Shown here piece after piece: positions 53,602 through 63,496 of a DNA stretch of 64,000 nt. The stretch covers positions 310,001 through 374,000 of the forward strand of contig NZ_CP019449.1 in assembly GCF_001984035.1 (NCBI RefSeq). The letters run 5' to 3'. A model generated the notes under the pieces. It was not told where the DNA came from. It ran no database searches and saw only the letters and a program-made list of their open reading frames with translations. A program made the translations under genes and the position numbers. Origin of the DNA: Sphingopyxis sp. QXT-31. Its GTDB lineage: Bacteria; Pseudomonadota; Alphaproteobacteria; Sphingomonadales; Sphingomonadaceae. How positions within the stretch are numbered: the stretch's first letter is position 1; each line of letters starts with the position of its first letter.

Positions 53602-54834
53602 ATGGGCAAACTCACGGCGGTTGCAGTCAAGGCCGCTCTCGCGAATCCGGGCACGTACCAGGATGGTGACGGCTTGTTTTTGAAGGTCGACAAGCGGGGA
53701 GGGGCGTCCTGGACCCTTCGCCTGCAGCGCGACGGCAAGCGTCAGGACATCGGGCTGGGCAGTGCGAAGTTGTTCACTTTGGCGCAGGTCCGCGAGAAGG
53801 CCGGCGAGCTTCGCAAGGCGGTCAAGGTCGACCGGCGCGACATATTGGCTGAGCGGAAGGACGAGGCGTCTGCTAAGGTGACGTTTCGCGAGGCGGCGAG
53901 GCAATATCACGCCGAGAACGAGGCGGGATGGAAGAGCGAGATCTACGCCCGCCAATGGCTTTCCAGCCTTGAGAATTACGCCTTCCCGAAACTGGGCGAC
54001 GAGCAGACCGGTGCGATTGTCGCCGCTGACATCATAAACGTGCTCACGCCGATTTGGCAGGAGATACCGGAGACCGCCCGTCAGGTGCGCAACCGGATCT
54101 GCACCGTGCTGGATTATGCGCATGCAAAGGGCTGGCGTTCACGCGAGGCTCCCTCAGGTAATAGCAGCCTGAAAGCGGGGCGTGGCTTGCCGCGGCAACT
54201 CAAGAAAACCGAGAATCGCAAGGCGATGCCATATGCGGCTTTGCCCGGTTTCATCACTGCACTGCAGCGCAAGCCATCCTACAGCAGGCTTGCGCTGGAA
54301 CTACTCATCCTGACCGGTGCGCGCAGCCAGGAGGTGCGTCTGGCGACTTGGGACGAACTCGACATCGAAGCGCGGCTATGGACTGTGCCCGCCGATCATA
54401 TGAAGCGTGGCAAGTCGCATATCGTGCCGCTGTCCGATGCCGCGCTGGAAGTGATTGCAAAAGCGCATGCTTTCAGGCTCCCGGACACAGACGTGATTTT
54501 CCCCGGTGCGAGTGGGAAGAATATGTCCGATATGACGCTGCTCAAAGTCCTTCGTGACATGGCTGAGCCTTTTCATGTCCACGGCTTCCGGTCGACATTC
54601 ACCGATTGGGCGGCGAACGAGGGTTTTCCTGACGCTGTCGTGGAAGCCGCTCTAGCGCACAAGACGCCCGATGCAGTGCAGGCCGCTTATCGCAGAACAA
54701 CATATCTCGGCACGGAGGATAAGCCCGGCGCACGCGTCAATCTCATGGGCGCCTGGGGGCATTATTGTCTCGGAAGGGAAGCGGTTACGAAAGCCGGAGA
54801 AGGTACGGACGTTGGTGAAACCTCAAAGTCATAG
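53602..54834 (+). CDS. Tyrosine recombinase (second element)
   Basis: A 410-aa integrase of the P4/DUF4102 type: GKLTAVAVKAALANPGTYQD with WTLRLQRDGKRQDIGLG at the N-terminus, then box I arginine in LTGARSQEVRLATWDEL, HVHGFRSTFTDWA and the tyrosine in HKTPDAVQAAYRRTTYL. ATG 53602 is preceded by GGGGGAAGATT, so the ribosome site lies in the last repeat. The frame is open further upstream across the repeats, but this start fits the family. Confidence 0.93.
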   Translation: MGKLTAVAVKAALANPGTYQDGDGLFLKVDKRGGASWTLRLQRDGKRQDIGLGSAKLFTLAQVREKAGELRKAVKVDRRDILAERKDEASAKVTFREAARQYHAENEAGWKSEIYARQWLSSLENYAFPKLGDEQTGAIVAADIINVLTPIWQEIPETARQVRNRICTVLDYAHAKGWRSREAPSGNSSLKAGRGLPRQLKKTENRKAMPYAALPGFITALQRKPSYSRLALELLILTGARSQEVRLATWDELDIEARLWTVPADHMKRGKSHIVPLSDAALEVIAKAHAFRLPDTDVIFPGASGKNMSDMTLLKVLRDMAEPFHVHGFRSTFTDWAANEGFPDAVVEAALAHKTPDAVQAAYRRTTYLGTEDKPGARVNLMGAWGHYCLGREAVTKAGEGTDVGETSKS

Positions 54835-55060
54835 GAGCGGTCATTTCGACGATGCCGGGATGAGTGGCCATCTTCCGCGCGATTCGCGGGCGCTGTCTGC
54901 TGGGGTAGAGGCCGCGATTGGTGATCCGTTCTACACCGTAGGGACACACTTTCTCGAAATGGCCCGGCCTGCGGCCGGAGAGAGATAGAGGCGGATTGGC
55001 CTTTGCGGCGCACATGGAGCGGGGAGAGAGTCTTCCGGCGGTGCGCCTCGGAGGTGGCTT

Positions 55061-57166
55061 ATGGCCAAGCATCAATCCAAACTCGTCCTTAACCCGTCGC
55101 GCGACATCCCGCTCGACCGGCTGGAGCTTTCCCAATCCAATGTCCGGCGCATCAAGGCCGGCGTATCCATCGACGCACTCGCCGCGGATATTGCGCGTCG
55201 CGGGTTGCTCCATGGCCTCAATGTGAGGCCCATTCTCGACGAGACGGGGGAGGAAACCGGCCGGTATGAGATACCGGCCGGTGGTCGGCGCTACCGCGCG
55301 CTCGCCCTGCTCGTAAAGAGGAAGCTTCTCGCGAAAGATGCGCCGATCCCCTGCGTTGTCCGCGCCGCTAACGATGACATCCTCGCCGAAGACGACAGTT
55401 ACGCTGAAAACGCGATGCGCGAGGCGTTGCATCCCCTCGACCAGTTTCGGGCCATGCAGGCGATGGTGGACAAGGGCGACGATGTCGAGGCGATCGCCGC
55501 GCACCATTTCGTCACTCCGGCAGTGGTCCGTCAGCGCCTGAAGCTCGCCGGGGTCTCGCCAAAGCTGCACGACGCCTATGCGGACGACGAAATCTCCCTC
55601 GAACAGTTGATGGCATTCACCATCTCGGACGATTTCGAGCGGCAGATCAAGGTCTTCGAACTTCTGACCGAGAGCCGCAGCCTCGCGCCGCATCTCATCC
55701 GCCAGAAGCTCACCGAAAATGTCGTCCGCGCGGCTGACAAGCGCGCACGCTTCGTGACCGCCGACGCCTATATCGAAGCCGGCGGCGGAATCGTTCGTGA
55801 CCTGTTCGAGGCCGATGGCGGCGGCTGGCTCACCGATCCCGCGCTGCTCGACCGTCTCGTCGACGAGAAACTGAAGGCCGAGGGCGACGCGTTGCTCGCA
55901 GAAGGCTGGAAGTGGGTAGCGACCTCGGTCGATCTTCCCTGGGATGCGCTCCGCGACCACCGCGAGATCGATCGGGACGAGGTGCCGATGACGGCCGAGG
56001 AGGAGGCGCGTGTCGCCGAGCTCGAAGCCGAGGGCGAAGAAATCGATCGCGAATGGTCGGAAGCCGAGGAGGTGCCGGACGACATTCACGCGCGCGTCGA
56101 CGCGATCAATGCCGAATATGCGGCGATCGAGAAGCGGCCGCTGACCTTCGCGCCGGAGGAGATCGCGATCGCCGGCGTGTTCGTGTCGCTCGAGCGCGAC
56201 GGTTCGATCCGCATCGACCGGGGTTATGTCCGGCCCGACGATGAGCTTGTCGATGACAACGAGGCGATCGGCGACGACGCTTCTGGTACCGAGGTCGCGC
56301 CGGTCGCGGAAGCAGATTCGGCCCTGAGTGCGCAACCGCCCGAGAACGCCGACGATGGCGAATGGGCCGAGGAGCTGAAGCCGCTACCCGATCGTCTTGT
56401 TTCGGATCTGACGGCCTGGCGGACGCTCGCGCTGCAAGATGCTTTCGCGCAGGATTCGGCAACCGCCTATCTCGCGCTGCTGCATGCGCTCGTGCTCGGC
56501 TGCTTCTACAGCTTCAGCAGGGAGAGCTGCCTGCAGGTCGCGGCGAGCCGGGTCTATTTCAGCAACGCCCCGTCCAACCTCCGCGATTGCGCGCCGGCAG
56601 AGGCGATCGATGCGCGCGGGGCCGAATGGAAGGAACGGCTGCCGAAATCGGACAAGGACGTGTGGGCGTATCTGCTCGGCTTGGGTGACGAGGACCGGGC
56701 GATGCTTCTCGCTCACTGCGTGTCGGTCGCGGTCAACGCGCAGGCCGAGATCGTCCCCAAATATGACAGTGGCCGGGTATCGGCGCACGGCGTCGCGCGG
56801 CGTCTCGCGCACAGCGACATCCTCGCACGCGCGGTCGGTCTCGATGTCTATGCCGCCGGCTGGCGGCCCACCGAGGGCAATTACTTCCGCAGCGTGACGA
56901 AACCGCGGATCATCGCCGACGTCACCGAGGCGCGGGGCGAGAATATTGCCGCCATGATCGACCATCTCAAAAAGGGGGAGATGGCCCGCGAAGCGGAGCG
57001 GCTCCTTGAGGAGAGTGACTGGATTCCCGCCTGCATGCGGACGCCCGACATCGAGGGTGAAGGCGCGCCTGCGCTCGGCAAAGACGACGACAAGGGGGAA
57101 CTGCCCGCCTTTCTGGCGGAAGACGGGGAAGGAGGTGACGACGCAGCTGCGATCGCGGCCGAATGA
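55061..57166 (+). CDS. ParB-like partition/regulatory protein of integrative elements
   Basis: A 701-aa protein with an N-terminal ParB nuclease-like domain (SQSNVRRIKAGVSIDALAAD, RYEIPAGGRRYRALALLV and ENAMREALHPLDQFRAMQAM) and a helix-turn-helix KorB-like part after it. The remainder is a long, acidic helical extension with an acidic linker (EADSALSAQPPENADDGEWA). Such long ParB relatives occur on plasmids and integrative elements, where they maintain or regulate the element; whether this one cuts or binds CTP is not shown. ATG 55061 follows GGAGG. Confidence 0.88.
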   Translation: MAKHQSKLVLNPSRDIPLDRLELSQSNVRRIKAGVSIDALAADIARRGLLHGLNVRPILDETGEETGRYEIPAGGRRYRALALLVKRKLLAKDAPIPCVVRAANDDILAEDDSYAENAMREALHPLDQFRAMQAMVDKGDDVEAIAAHHFVTPAVVRQRLKLAGVSPKLHDAYADDEISLEQLMAFTISDDFERQIKVFELLTESRSLAPHLIRQKLTENVVRAADKRARFVTADAYIEAGGGIVRDLFEADGGGWLTDPALLDRLVDEKLKAEGDALLAEGWKWVATSVDLPWDALRDHREIDRDEVPMTAEEEARVAELEAEGEEIDREWSEAEEVPDDIHARVDAINAEYAAIEKRPLTFAPEEIAIAGVFVSLERDGSIRIDRGYVRPDDELVDDNEAIGDDASGTEVAPVAEADSALSAQPPENADDGEWAEELKPLPDRLVSDLTAWRTLALQDAFAQDSATAYLALLHALVLGCFYSFSRESCLQVAASRVYFSNAPSNLRDCAPAEAIDARGAEWKERLPKSDKDVWAYLLGLGDEDRAMLLAHCVSVAVNAQAEIVPKYDSGRVSAHGVARRLAHSDILARAVGLDVYAAGWRPTEGNYFRSVTKPRIIADVTEARGENIAAMIDHLKKGEMAREAERLLEESDWIPACMRTPDIEGEGAPALGKDDDKGELPAFLAEDGEGGDDAAAIAAE

Positions 57167-57205
57167 TTCCGCGCCGCTCTACGCGGCGACTTGACCTCTC
57201 AACTT

Positions 57206-57241
57206 CGAAAGCCCGGCCATCGCGCCGGGCTTTCGCTTTTT
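57206..57241 (+). terminator. Terminator after ParB-like gene
   Basis: CGAAAGCCCGGC and GCCGGGCTTTCG form a perfect 12-bp stem with loop CATCGC, followed by CTTTTT. Confidence 0.93.
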
Positions 57242-57314
57242 CGGAGAAGTGAAATGAACAGTTTTCATCTTCAGGCCGCGCTTGTTTGCCGGCCCATCGC
57301 GTGGGGAGGTCGTC

Positions 57315-57818
57315 ATGGCTGACCGCGTTTCCGTCACCTTCACCCTTGGCGGCCGGATTTCGGCTGCCGACTTTGAGGCATTGGTCTCGGTCATCGTCGC
57401 CGAAGGTCTGTCGACCGAGTGGGACGGACCGGCCTTCGAAGCCTCGCATCGTACTGAGGGCGAGCCTCTCGAACTTTTTGCCAATGAGGTTGCGTGGGGC
57501 AAAGTCGAGGCTCTCGAGAATTTCTGCGCCGACCATGGTCTTGCCTACCACTTCTGGGCCGGCGGCTACTTCGCAGAATGGGGCGCCGAGCGGATCATAT
57601 ACCGGGGCGAGGGCGCGCCCGACTCCTTCGTTGCGGACGAATCCGATCGGGTCCTGATCGATCGCGGTGAAGTTGAACGGCGCGGGAGCATCGACGCTGT
57701 GCTCGCCTATTTCGATGCCGCCGAATTCACCGTGCCGCCGCTTGTCGTCGACGGCGATCGCGAGCCGGGCGTGGAAGGTGCGACGGCCGCGAACGCGCAG
57801 GAGGGTGATCATGGCTGA
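57315..57818 (+). CDS. Conserved small protein of integrative elements
   Basis: A 167-aa acidic protein (MADRVSVTFTLGGRISAADF), with LSTEWDGPAFEASHRTEGEP and YHFWAGGYFAEWGAERIIYR. No domain recognised. ATG 57315 follows GGGGAGG; a longer frame starts 33 bases before. The stop overlaps the next start, so the two are one unit. Its role in the element is unknown. Confidence 0.75.
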   Translation: MADRVSVTFTLGGRISAADFEALVSVIVAEGLSTEWDGPAFEASHRTEGEPLELFANEVAWGKVEALENFCADHGLAYHFWAGGYFAEWGAERIIYRGEGAPDSFVADESDRVLIDRGEVERRGSIDAVLAYFDAAEFTVPPLVVDGDREPGVEGATAANAQEGDHG

Positions 57819-58326
57819 TTATCACTCTCCTACGATCGTTCGGCCCGACATTCCTCGCAGCGCCATGACACTGCTGGAGCATCGACTGCTCATCGGAATG
57901 TTCAGCTTCGAGGGCGAGGAGGACGCGATTTACTTCTTCGCCGAAGACTATGTGAACGACCTCCTCCATCTTCGGGTTTCCGAGGTGCTCTGGCTCATGC
58001 AGTCCGATCCAAACCCTGACCCCGCCAGCTATGCGAGCAGGACGGTCAGCGAGGCGTTGGACAAGCTCGATCCGGGCGAAGATGAACTCGCGCTCGACAT
58101 GTCCGTTATCGGCTATGACGACATCTTCCAAGACATCGTGAGGCGTTGCGATGCGCTCGACGATGTCGAGGTCGTAACGGCCTGGACCTGCACCAAGATG
58201 CAGCCCGACGGGTTTGGCGGCATGGCAACGCTGATCACGGCGGATGCGATAGCATCGATGAACACCGGCAGCTTTCTCGAGGAGGCCCGCGCGCGGATCA
58301 AGGACGGCGTCGCGCCGAAAAACTGA
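57811..58326 (+). CDS. Conserved small protein of integrative elements
   Basis: A 171-aa acidic protein (ADYHSPTIVRPDIPRSAMTL) with FSFEGEEDAIYFFAEDYVND and LALDMSVIGYDDIFQDIVRR. Unknown function. ATG 57811 follows GAGGGTGATC and overlaps the upstream stop by 8 bases. It ends just before a strong terminator. Confidence 0.75.
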   Translation: MADYHSPTIVRPDIPRSAMTLLEHRLLIGMFSFEGEEDAIYFFAEDYVNDLLHLRVSEVLWLMQSDPNPDPASYASRTVSEALDKLDPGEDELALDMSVIGYDDIFQDIVRRCDALDDVEVVTAWTCTKMQPDGFGGMATLITADAIASMNTGSFLEEARARIKDGVAPKN

Positions 58327-58348
58327 CCATCACTTAGTTGTCCAACTT

Positions 58349-58376
58349 GGCCCGGCCCATGCGCCGGGCCTTTTTC
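58349..58376 (+). terminator. Terminator after 58326 gene
   Basis: GGCCCGGC and GCCGGGCC form a perfect 8-bp stem with loop CCATGC, followed by five T. Confidence 0.9.
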
Positions 58377-58392
58377 ATTTTTGGAGGCTGCC

Positions 58393-59037
58393 ATGCCCGA
58401 AATTATCGAAACAACCGTCTATCAGATTGGCGAGCTGTCGGACGAAGCCCGCGAGAAAGCGCGGGGATGGTACCGCCAGGGCGGGTTCGACTATGACTGG
58501 TGGGAATTCGTCTACGACGATTTCGAGCGCATCTGCACTATGCTCGGGGTCGAACTGCATACGCGGCCTGTCCGCCTCTATGGTGGCGGAACGCGGCGAA
58601 AGCCGAGCATCTGGTTCTCGGGCTTCTGGAGCCAGGGCGACGGCGCCTGCTTCGAGGGCAACTATAGCTACGCGAAGGGCTCGTCCGCCGCGATCCGCGC
58701 CTATGCCCCCACGGATGAGGAGCTTCATCGGATCGCCGATGCGCTCGCCGACATCCAATGGCGCAATTTCTTCCAGCTGCGCGCATGCGCGACGCATCGC
58801 GGCCGATACTATCACGAATATTGCATGGCGATCTCGGTCGAGCGTGACAGCCCGGTCTATCAGGAGATGACCGCGGCCGCCGAGGATGATGTGACCGAGG
58901 CGCTCCGTGATCTCGCGCGCTGGCTCTATCGGCGACTCGAGGAGGAGTTTGACGGCTTGAACGCCGACGAGGCCGTCGACGAGGCGATCGCCGCCAATGA
59001 ATATAGCTTCACCGCGGAGGGCAGTCGCTTCGGCTGA
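58393..59037 (+). CDS. Conserved protein of integrative elements (annotated elsewhere as antitoxin-like)
   Basis: A 214-aa protein (MPEIIETTVYQIGELSDEAR) with aromatic-rich segments WYRQGGFDYDWWEFVYDDFE and KPSIWFSGFWSQGDGACFEG. Homologues are sometimes labelled antitoxin of a toxin-antitoxin stability system, from memory; no toxin partner is next to it, so I do not endorse that function. ATG 58393 follows GGAGG. Its transcription unit lies between a terminator and the helicase gene. Confidence 0.75.
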   Translation: MPEIIETTVYQIGELSDEAREKARGWYRQGGFDYDWWEFVYDDFERICTMLGVELHTRPVRLYGGGTRRKPSIWFSGFWSQGDGACFEGNYSYAKGSSAAIRAYAPTDEELHRIADALADIQWRNFFQLRACATHRGRYYHEYCMAISVERDSPVYQEMTAAAEDDVTEALRDLARWLYRRLEEEFDGLNADEAVDEAIAANEYSFTAEGSRFG

Positions 59038-59129
59038 GAGCAAGAGAGGGGCCGGGAAGGGGGAACGGCCCGGGTCCGAGAGAGAGCGGCGGGCGGTTCG
59101 TCCCTTCCTTCTCTCTCGAGGACTTACCG

Positions 59130-62100
59130 ATGCGAAACATTCTTCCCGAGGCGGCGCCGGGCGCCGCCGCGTCCTCCGGTGCGGCGGTTCCAGCGAGCGC
59201 CGCTGAACGGATCATCGCCGCTGCCGAGCTCATGCAGCCGCTGCTGGAGGCCGGAGCGCCTTTCGACACCAGCCAGCTCCGCGAGGCGATGGTCGGCGCC
59301 TTCGGCTCGGGCGACGCGGAAGGAGCCTGGGACTGGAAGACCGCTTATGACGCGTGCGAGGTCGCGCAGGTGATGCTGCTGCGCCGCTATGGCGGCGCCT
59401 TGGCGGTCCGCAGCCGGTCCGACCAGAGCCGCCTCGCTATGTGGCAGCGGCTCGCGAGCCGCATCCCGACCCAGACGCGCCGCTCCGAAGAGGGGCAATC
59501 GTTCCAGCAATTTTCGACGCCGCTGCCGCTCGCCTTCGTCGCCGCGCGCGCGGCGTCGATTTCATCGGGCAACGTCGTGCTCGAGCCGTCCGCCGGCACG
59601 GGGATGCTGGCGATCCATGCCGAGCTTGCCGGTGCCGGGCTATTGCTCAACGAGTATGCGGACGCACGGGCCGACATTCTCGGCCTCGTTTTTCCTTCCG
59701 CTGCGGTGACCCGCCACGACGCGGCCTCGATCGACGATCGTCTCGGCGCCGGCGTGGTGCCCGATGTGGTGCTCATGAACCCGCCCTTTTCGGCGGCGGC
59801 CAATGTCGACAGGCCCATGCGCGATGTTGCGCTCCGCCATGTCGCCTCCGCGCTTGCGCGGCTCCGCGACGGCGGCCGGCTCGTGGCGATTGTCGGTGCG
59901 AACTGCTCGCCCGAGGCCTCGGCTTTCCGGTCCCGCTTCGAGCGCCTGCAGGAGCAGGGGACTTTGCTCTTCTCTGCCGCCGTTGCGGGCAAAGTCTATG
60001 CGAAGCATGGGACGACCACCGCAACTCGCCTGCTTGTCATCGACAAGATTGCGGTGAAGGATCCGACTTGCTTCATTGCCAGCCGCGGCGAGGCCCCCGA
60101 TGCCGAGACGCTGCTGCAGTGGGTCGAAGATGAGCTTCCGCCGCGCTCGGGGCCGCCGACGGGCGCACAGCCCATTGTCGTACCGCAGATCGCGGCCTCC
60201 CGCGTTGGTCAGCGCCAGCGCGGTGCCGGACGTGGCGACCCGGCGGCCGCGTACATTGGCGGCACGGTCGATGAACTCGACTATGAGCTCGTCGACTGGA
60301 CATCACCCGAGGGTCAGCTCGCCGACAGCATCTATGAGCCCTATGCGCTCCAGTCGCTCCGGATCCCGCTCGCCCGTCCGCATCCGACGGCACTCGTCCA
60401 GTCGGCGGCGATGGCGTCGGTTGCGCCGCCCAAACCTTCATATCGCCCGCATCTGCCCTCGCCGCTGATCGCCGAATGCATATTGTCGGACGCGCAACTC
60501 GAATCCGTCATCTATGCGGGCGAGGCGCATCAGGGGCACCTATCGGGAGCATGGAACGTCGACGACGACTGGGACAGCGTCGGCGCGGCCAGCGACGATG
60601 CTGAGGCGGCGGTCCACTTCCGGCGCGGCTGGTTCCTGGGAGACGGCACCGGCGCGGGCAAGGGGCGGCAGGTCGCCGGGATCATTCTCGACAATTGGCT
60701 GAAGGGTCGCCGGCGCGCGCTGTGGATTTCGAAGTCGGACAAATTGCTCGAGGACGCGCAGCGCGACTGGTCGGCGCTCGGCCAGGAGAAATTGCTCGTC
60801 ACGCCGCTCTCGCGTTTCAAGCAGGGCACGCCGGTCAAGCTCGGCGAAGGCATCCTCTTCACCACCTATGCGACGCTTCGGTCGCAGGGGCGCGAGGGCA
60901 AGGCGAGCCGGATCGAGCAGGTCGTCGAGTGGCTCGGCCGCGATTTCGACGGCGTCATCATCTTCGACGAGGCGCACGCCATGGCCAATGCGGCGGGCGG
61001 CAAGGGCGAGCGCGGCGACCAGAAGCCCTCGCAGCAGGGGCGGGCCGGGCTTCGCCTGCAGCATGCGCTCCCCGATGCGCGTATCGTCTATGTGTCGGCG
61101 ACCGGCGCGACGACGGTGCAGAACCTCGCTTACGCGCAGCGTCTCGGGCTCTGGGGCGGCACCGACTTCCCCTTCGCGACGCGCTCCGAATTCGTCGCGG
61201 CGATCGAGGAGGGCGGCGTTGCTGCGATGGAGGTGCTCGCGCGCGACCTGAAAGCGCTCGGTCTCTATGCCGCGCGATCGCTGTCCTTCGATGGAGTGGA
61301 ATATGAGTTGCTCGAACATGCGCTGACCGAGGAGCAGCGCCGCATCTACGACAGCTATGCCGGCGCCTTCCAGGTCATCCACAACAATCTCGATGCTGCG
61401 ATGGAGGCTGCTGGCGTGACAAGCAGCGAGCATGGGACGCTAAACGCGCAGGCGAAGTCGGCGGCGCGATCGGCGTTCGAGAGCACCAAGCAGCGCTTCT
61501 TCAACCATCTCATCACCGCGATGCAGACGCCGAGCGTCGTCGCGAGCATCAAGCGCGACCTCGACGAGGGCCATGCCGCCGTTGTCCAGATCGTCTCGAC
61601 CGGCGAGGCGCTGCAGGAACGGCGGCTCGCCGAGATCCCGGCGGAGGAGTTCGACGATGTGTCGCTCGACATCACGCCGCGCGAATATGTGCTCGACTAT
61701 CTCCAGCACAGCTTTCCTGTGCAGCTGTTCGAGCCCTGCACGGATGGCGAGGGCAATCTCTCGTCGCGCCCCGCCTATGACGGCGACGGCAATCCGATCG
61801 TCAATCGTGAGGCGGTCCGACGCCGCGATGCAATGATCGAGAAGCTTGCATCGCTGCCGCCGGTGCCGGGGGCCCTCGACCAGATCGTCCAGCATTTCGG
61901 GGCCGAGGCGGTCGCAGAAGTCACGGGGCGGTCGCGGCGGATCATTCCGAAGACAAATGGTGACGGGTCGGTGCGCTTCGCGGTGCAGAACCGACCTGGC
62001 AGCGCCAATATCGGCGAGACGCATGCCTTCATGGACGATGCCAAGCAGATCCTCATTTTTTCCGAGGCCGGCGGGACGGGGCGCTCCTATCATGCCGACC

Positions 62101-63485
62101 TCGGAGCGAAGAACCAGCGCCGCCGCATCCACTATCTGCTCGAGGCGGGCTGGAAGGCCGATGCTGCGATCCAGGGGTTCGGACGCACCAATCGCACCAA
62201 TCAGAAGCAGCCGCCGATGTTCCGGCCGGTCTCGACCGACGTGAAGGCGCAGAAGCGCTTCATCTCGACGATCGCCCGGCGTCTCGACTCCATGGGGGCG
62301 ATCACGCGCGGCCAGCGGCAGACCGGCGGGCAGAATATGTTCCGGCCCGAGGACAATCTGGAATCGCATTATGCGCGCGACAGCCTGCGTCAGCTCTATG
62401 TCCTCGTCGCCGACGGCAAGGTCGATGGCTGTTCGCTCACGGCCTTCGAGAGCGCGACCGGCCTGTCGCTGTTGGATGCCGACGGCGGGCTCCGCGACGA
62501 GCTGCCGCCGATCACGACCTTCCTCAACCGCATGCTCGCGCTCACCATCGACCTCCAGAACATCCTCTTCGAGGCCTTCGAAGGTTTGTTGGTGGCGCGG
62601 ATCGAGGCGGCGGTGGCGTCGGGGAACTACGAAATCGGGCTCGAGACCCTGCGCGCCGCGAGCTTCGTCGTCGATGCGCGGCAGACGATCTACACCCATC
62701 CCGGCACAGGCGCTGCGACCGAATTGCTGACGGTGAGCCGCAAGGACCGGGTGACGCCGATGTCGATCGACGAGGCGCGAGCGCTCGCCGGGGCGCGCGA
62801 GGGCGCGCTCGTGGTCAATGCGCGCTCGGGCCGCGCGGCCGTCCGTCTTCGTGCGCGGAGCCTCTTCGACGATGACGGCGAAATTCATCGCCGCATCCGG
62901 CTGCAGCGACCGCTCGAGAAGCTGCACATGCTCGAAGCCGATTATCTGACGTCGCATTGGGAGACGGTCGATGCTGGACGCTTTGCCGAGGCCTGGAACG
63001 CCGAGGTCGCCGAGCTTCCCGAGTTTGAAGCCTCGACGATGCATATCGTCACCGGTCTGCTGCTCCCGATCTGGGGACGCCTGCCGAAGGAATCGTCGCG
63101 CGTGTACCGGCTTCAGACCGATGCCGGCGAGCGGGTTATCGGGCGCAAAGTGTCGGCAGCCTGGGCGGCGGCGGTGACCGGCGTCGCCGAGGTCAAGCTC
63201 GCGCCGTCCGATGCCTGGCGCATGCTGCTCGCGGGCGAGGCGGGCCTCGAGCTCGCCGAGGGGCAGGCACTGAAGCGGGTACGGTCGATGAACGATTGGC
63301 GGATCGAGCTCTCGGGGTTCAACGATCTTGGCGTCGAGCGCCTCAAATCGATGGGCTTGATCTCCGAGATCGTCTCGTGGAAATTGAAGCTCTACGTGCC
63401 GGCAGGGGCTGCTGGCGCCGATGTGTTCGAACGCCTGGTCGATCGATTTCCGATTGTGCGGGTTCTCGAGCGCAAGGCCGCCTGA
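59130..63485 (+). CDS. Methyltransferase/strawberry-notch helicase fusion protein
   Basis: A 1451-aa protein. The N-terminal domain (about 120-310) is an adenine methyltransferase with the SAM motif VVLEPSAGTGMLAIHAELAG near residue 151 and DVVLMNPPFS near 216. The C-terminal part is a strawberry-notch-type SF2 helicase/NTPase: Walker A DGTGAGKGRQVAGIIL (about 505), DEAH in VIIFDEAHAMANA (611), VYVSATGATTVQNLAYA and motif VI IQGFGRTNRTNQ (about 1012). Such proteins occur in plasmids, ICEs and phages and may protect or process incoming DNA. The start ATG 59130 is preceded by GAGGA. Intact frame. Confidence 0.9.
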   Translation: MRNILPEAAPGAAASSGAAVPASAAERIIAAAELMQPLLEAGAPFDTSQLREAMVGAFGSGDAEGAWDWKTAYDACEVAQVMLLRRYGGALAVRSRSDQSRLAMWQRLASRIPTQTRRSEEGQSFQQFSTPLPLAFVAARAASISSGNVVLEPSAGTGMLAIHAELAGAGLLLNEYADARADILGLVFPSAAVTRHDAASIDDRLGAGVVPDVVLMNPPFSAAANVDRPMRDVALRHVASALARLRDGGRLVAIVGANCSPEASAFRSRFERLQEQGTLLFSAAVAGKVYAKHGTTTATRLLVIDKIAVKDPTCFIASRGEAPDAETLLQWVEDELPPRSGPPTGAQPIVVPQIAASRVGQRQRGAGRGDPAAAYIGGTVDELDYELVDWTSPEGQLADSIYEPYALQSLRIPLARPHPTALVQSAAMASVAPPKPSYRPHLPSPLIAECILSDAQLESVIYAGEAHQGHLSGAWNVDDDWDSVGAASDDAEAAVHFRRGWFLGDGTGAGKGRQVAGIILDNWLKGRRRALWISKSDKLLEDAQRDWSALGQEKLLVTPLSRFKQGTPVKLGEGILFTTYATLRSQGREGKASRIEQVVEWLGRDFDGVIIFDEAHAMANAAGGKGERGDQKPSQQGRAGLRLQHALPDARIVYVSATGATTVQNLAYAQRLGLWGGTDFPFATRSEFVAAIEEGGVAAMEVLARDLKALGLYAARSLSFDGVEYELLEHALTEEQRRIYDSYAGAFQVIHNNLDAAMEAAGVTSSEHGTLNAQAKSAARSAFESTKQRFFNHLITAMQTPSVVASIKRDLDEGHAAVVQIVSTGEALQERRLAEIPAEEFDDVSLDITPREYVLDYLQHSFPVQLFEPCTDGEGNLSSRPAYDGDGNPIVNREAVRRRDAMIEKLASLPPVPGALDQIVQHFGAEAVAEVTGRSRRIIPKTNGDGSVRFAVQNRPGSANIGETHAFMDDAKQILIFSEAGGTGRSYHADLGAKNQRRRIHYLLEAGWKADAAIQGFGRTNRTNQKQPPMFRPVSTDVKAQKRFISTIARRLDSMGAITRGQRQTGGQNMFRPEDNLESHYARDSLRQLYVLVADGKVDGCSLTAFESATGLSLLDADGGLRDELPPITTFLNRMLALTIDLQNILFEAFEGLLVARIEAAVASGNYEIGLETLRAASFVVDARQTIYTHPGTGAATELLTVSRKDRVTPMSIDEARALAGAREGALVVNARSGRAAVRLRARSLFDDDGEIHRRIRLQRPLEKLHMLEADYLTSHWETVDAGRFAEAWNAEVAELPEFEASTMHIVTGLLLPIWGRLPKESSRVYRLQTDAGERVIGRKVSAAWAAAVTGVAEVKLAPSDAWRMLLAGEAGLELAEGQALKRVRSMNDWRIELSGFNDLGVERLKSMGLISEIVSWKLKLYVPAGAAGADVFERLVDRFPIVRVLERKAA

Positions 63486-63496
63486 AGGAGCCCCGC

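Noticed and set aside
58393..59037. Antitoxin function for the 214-aa protein
   Set aside because: No toxin-sized partner adjacent and no antitoxin fold visible; the label seems to be inherited annotation.
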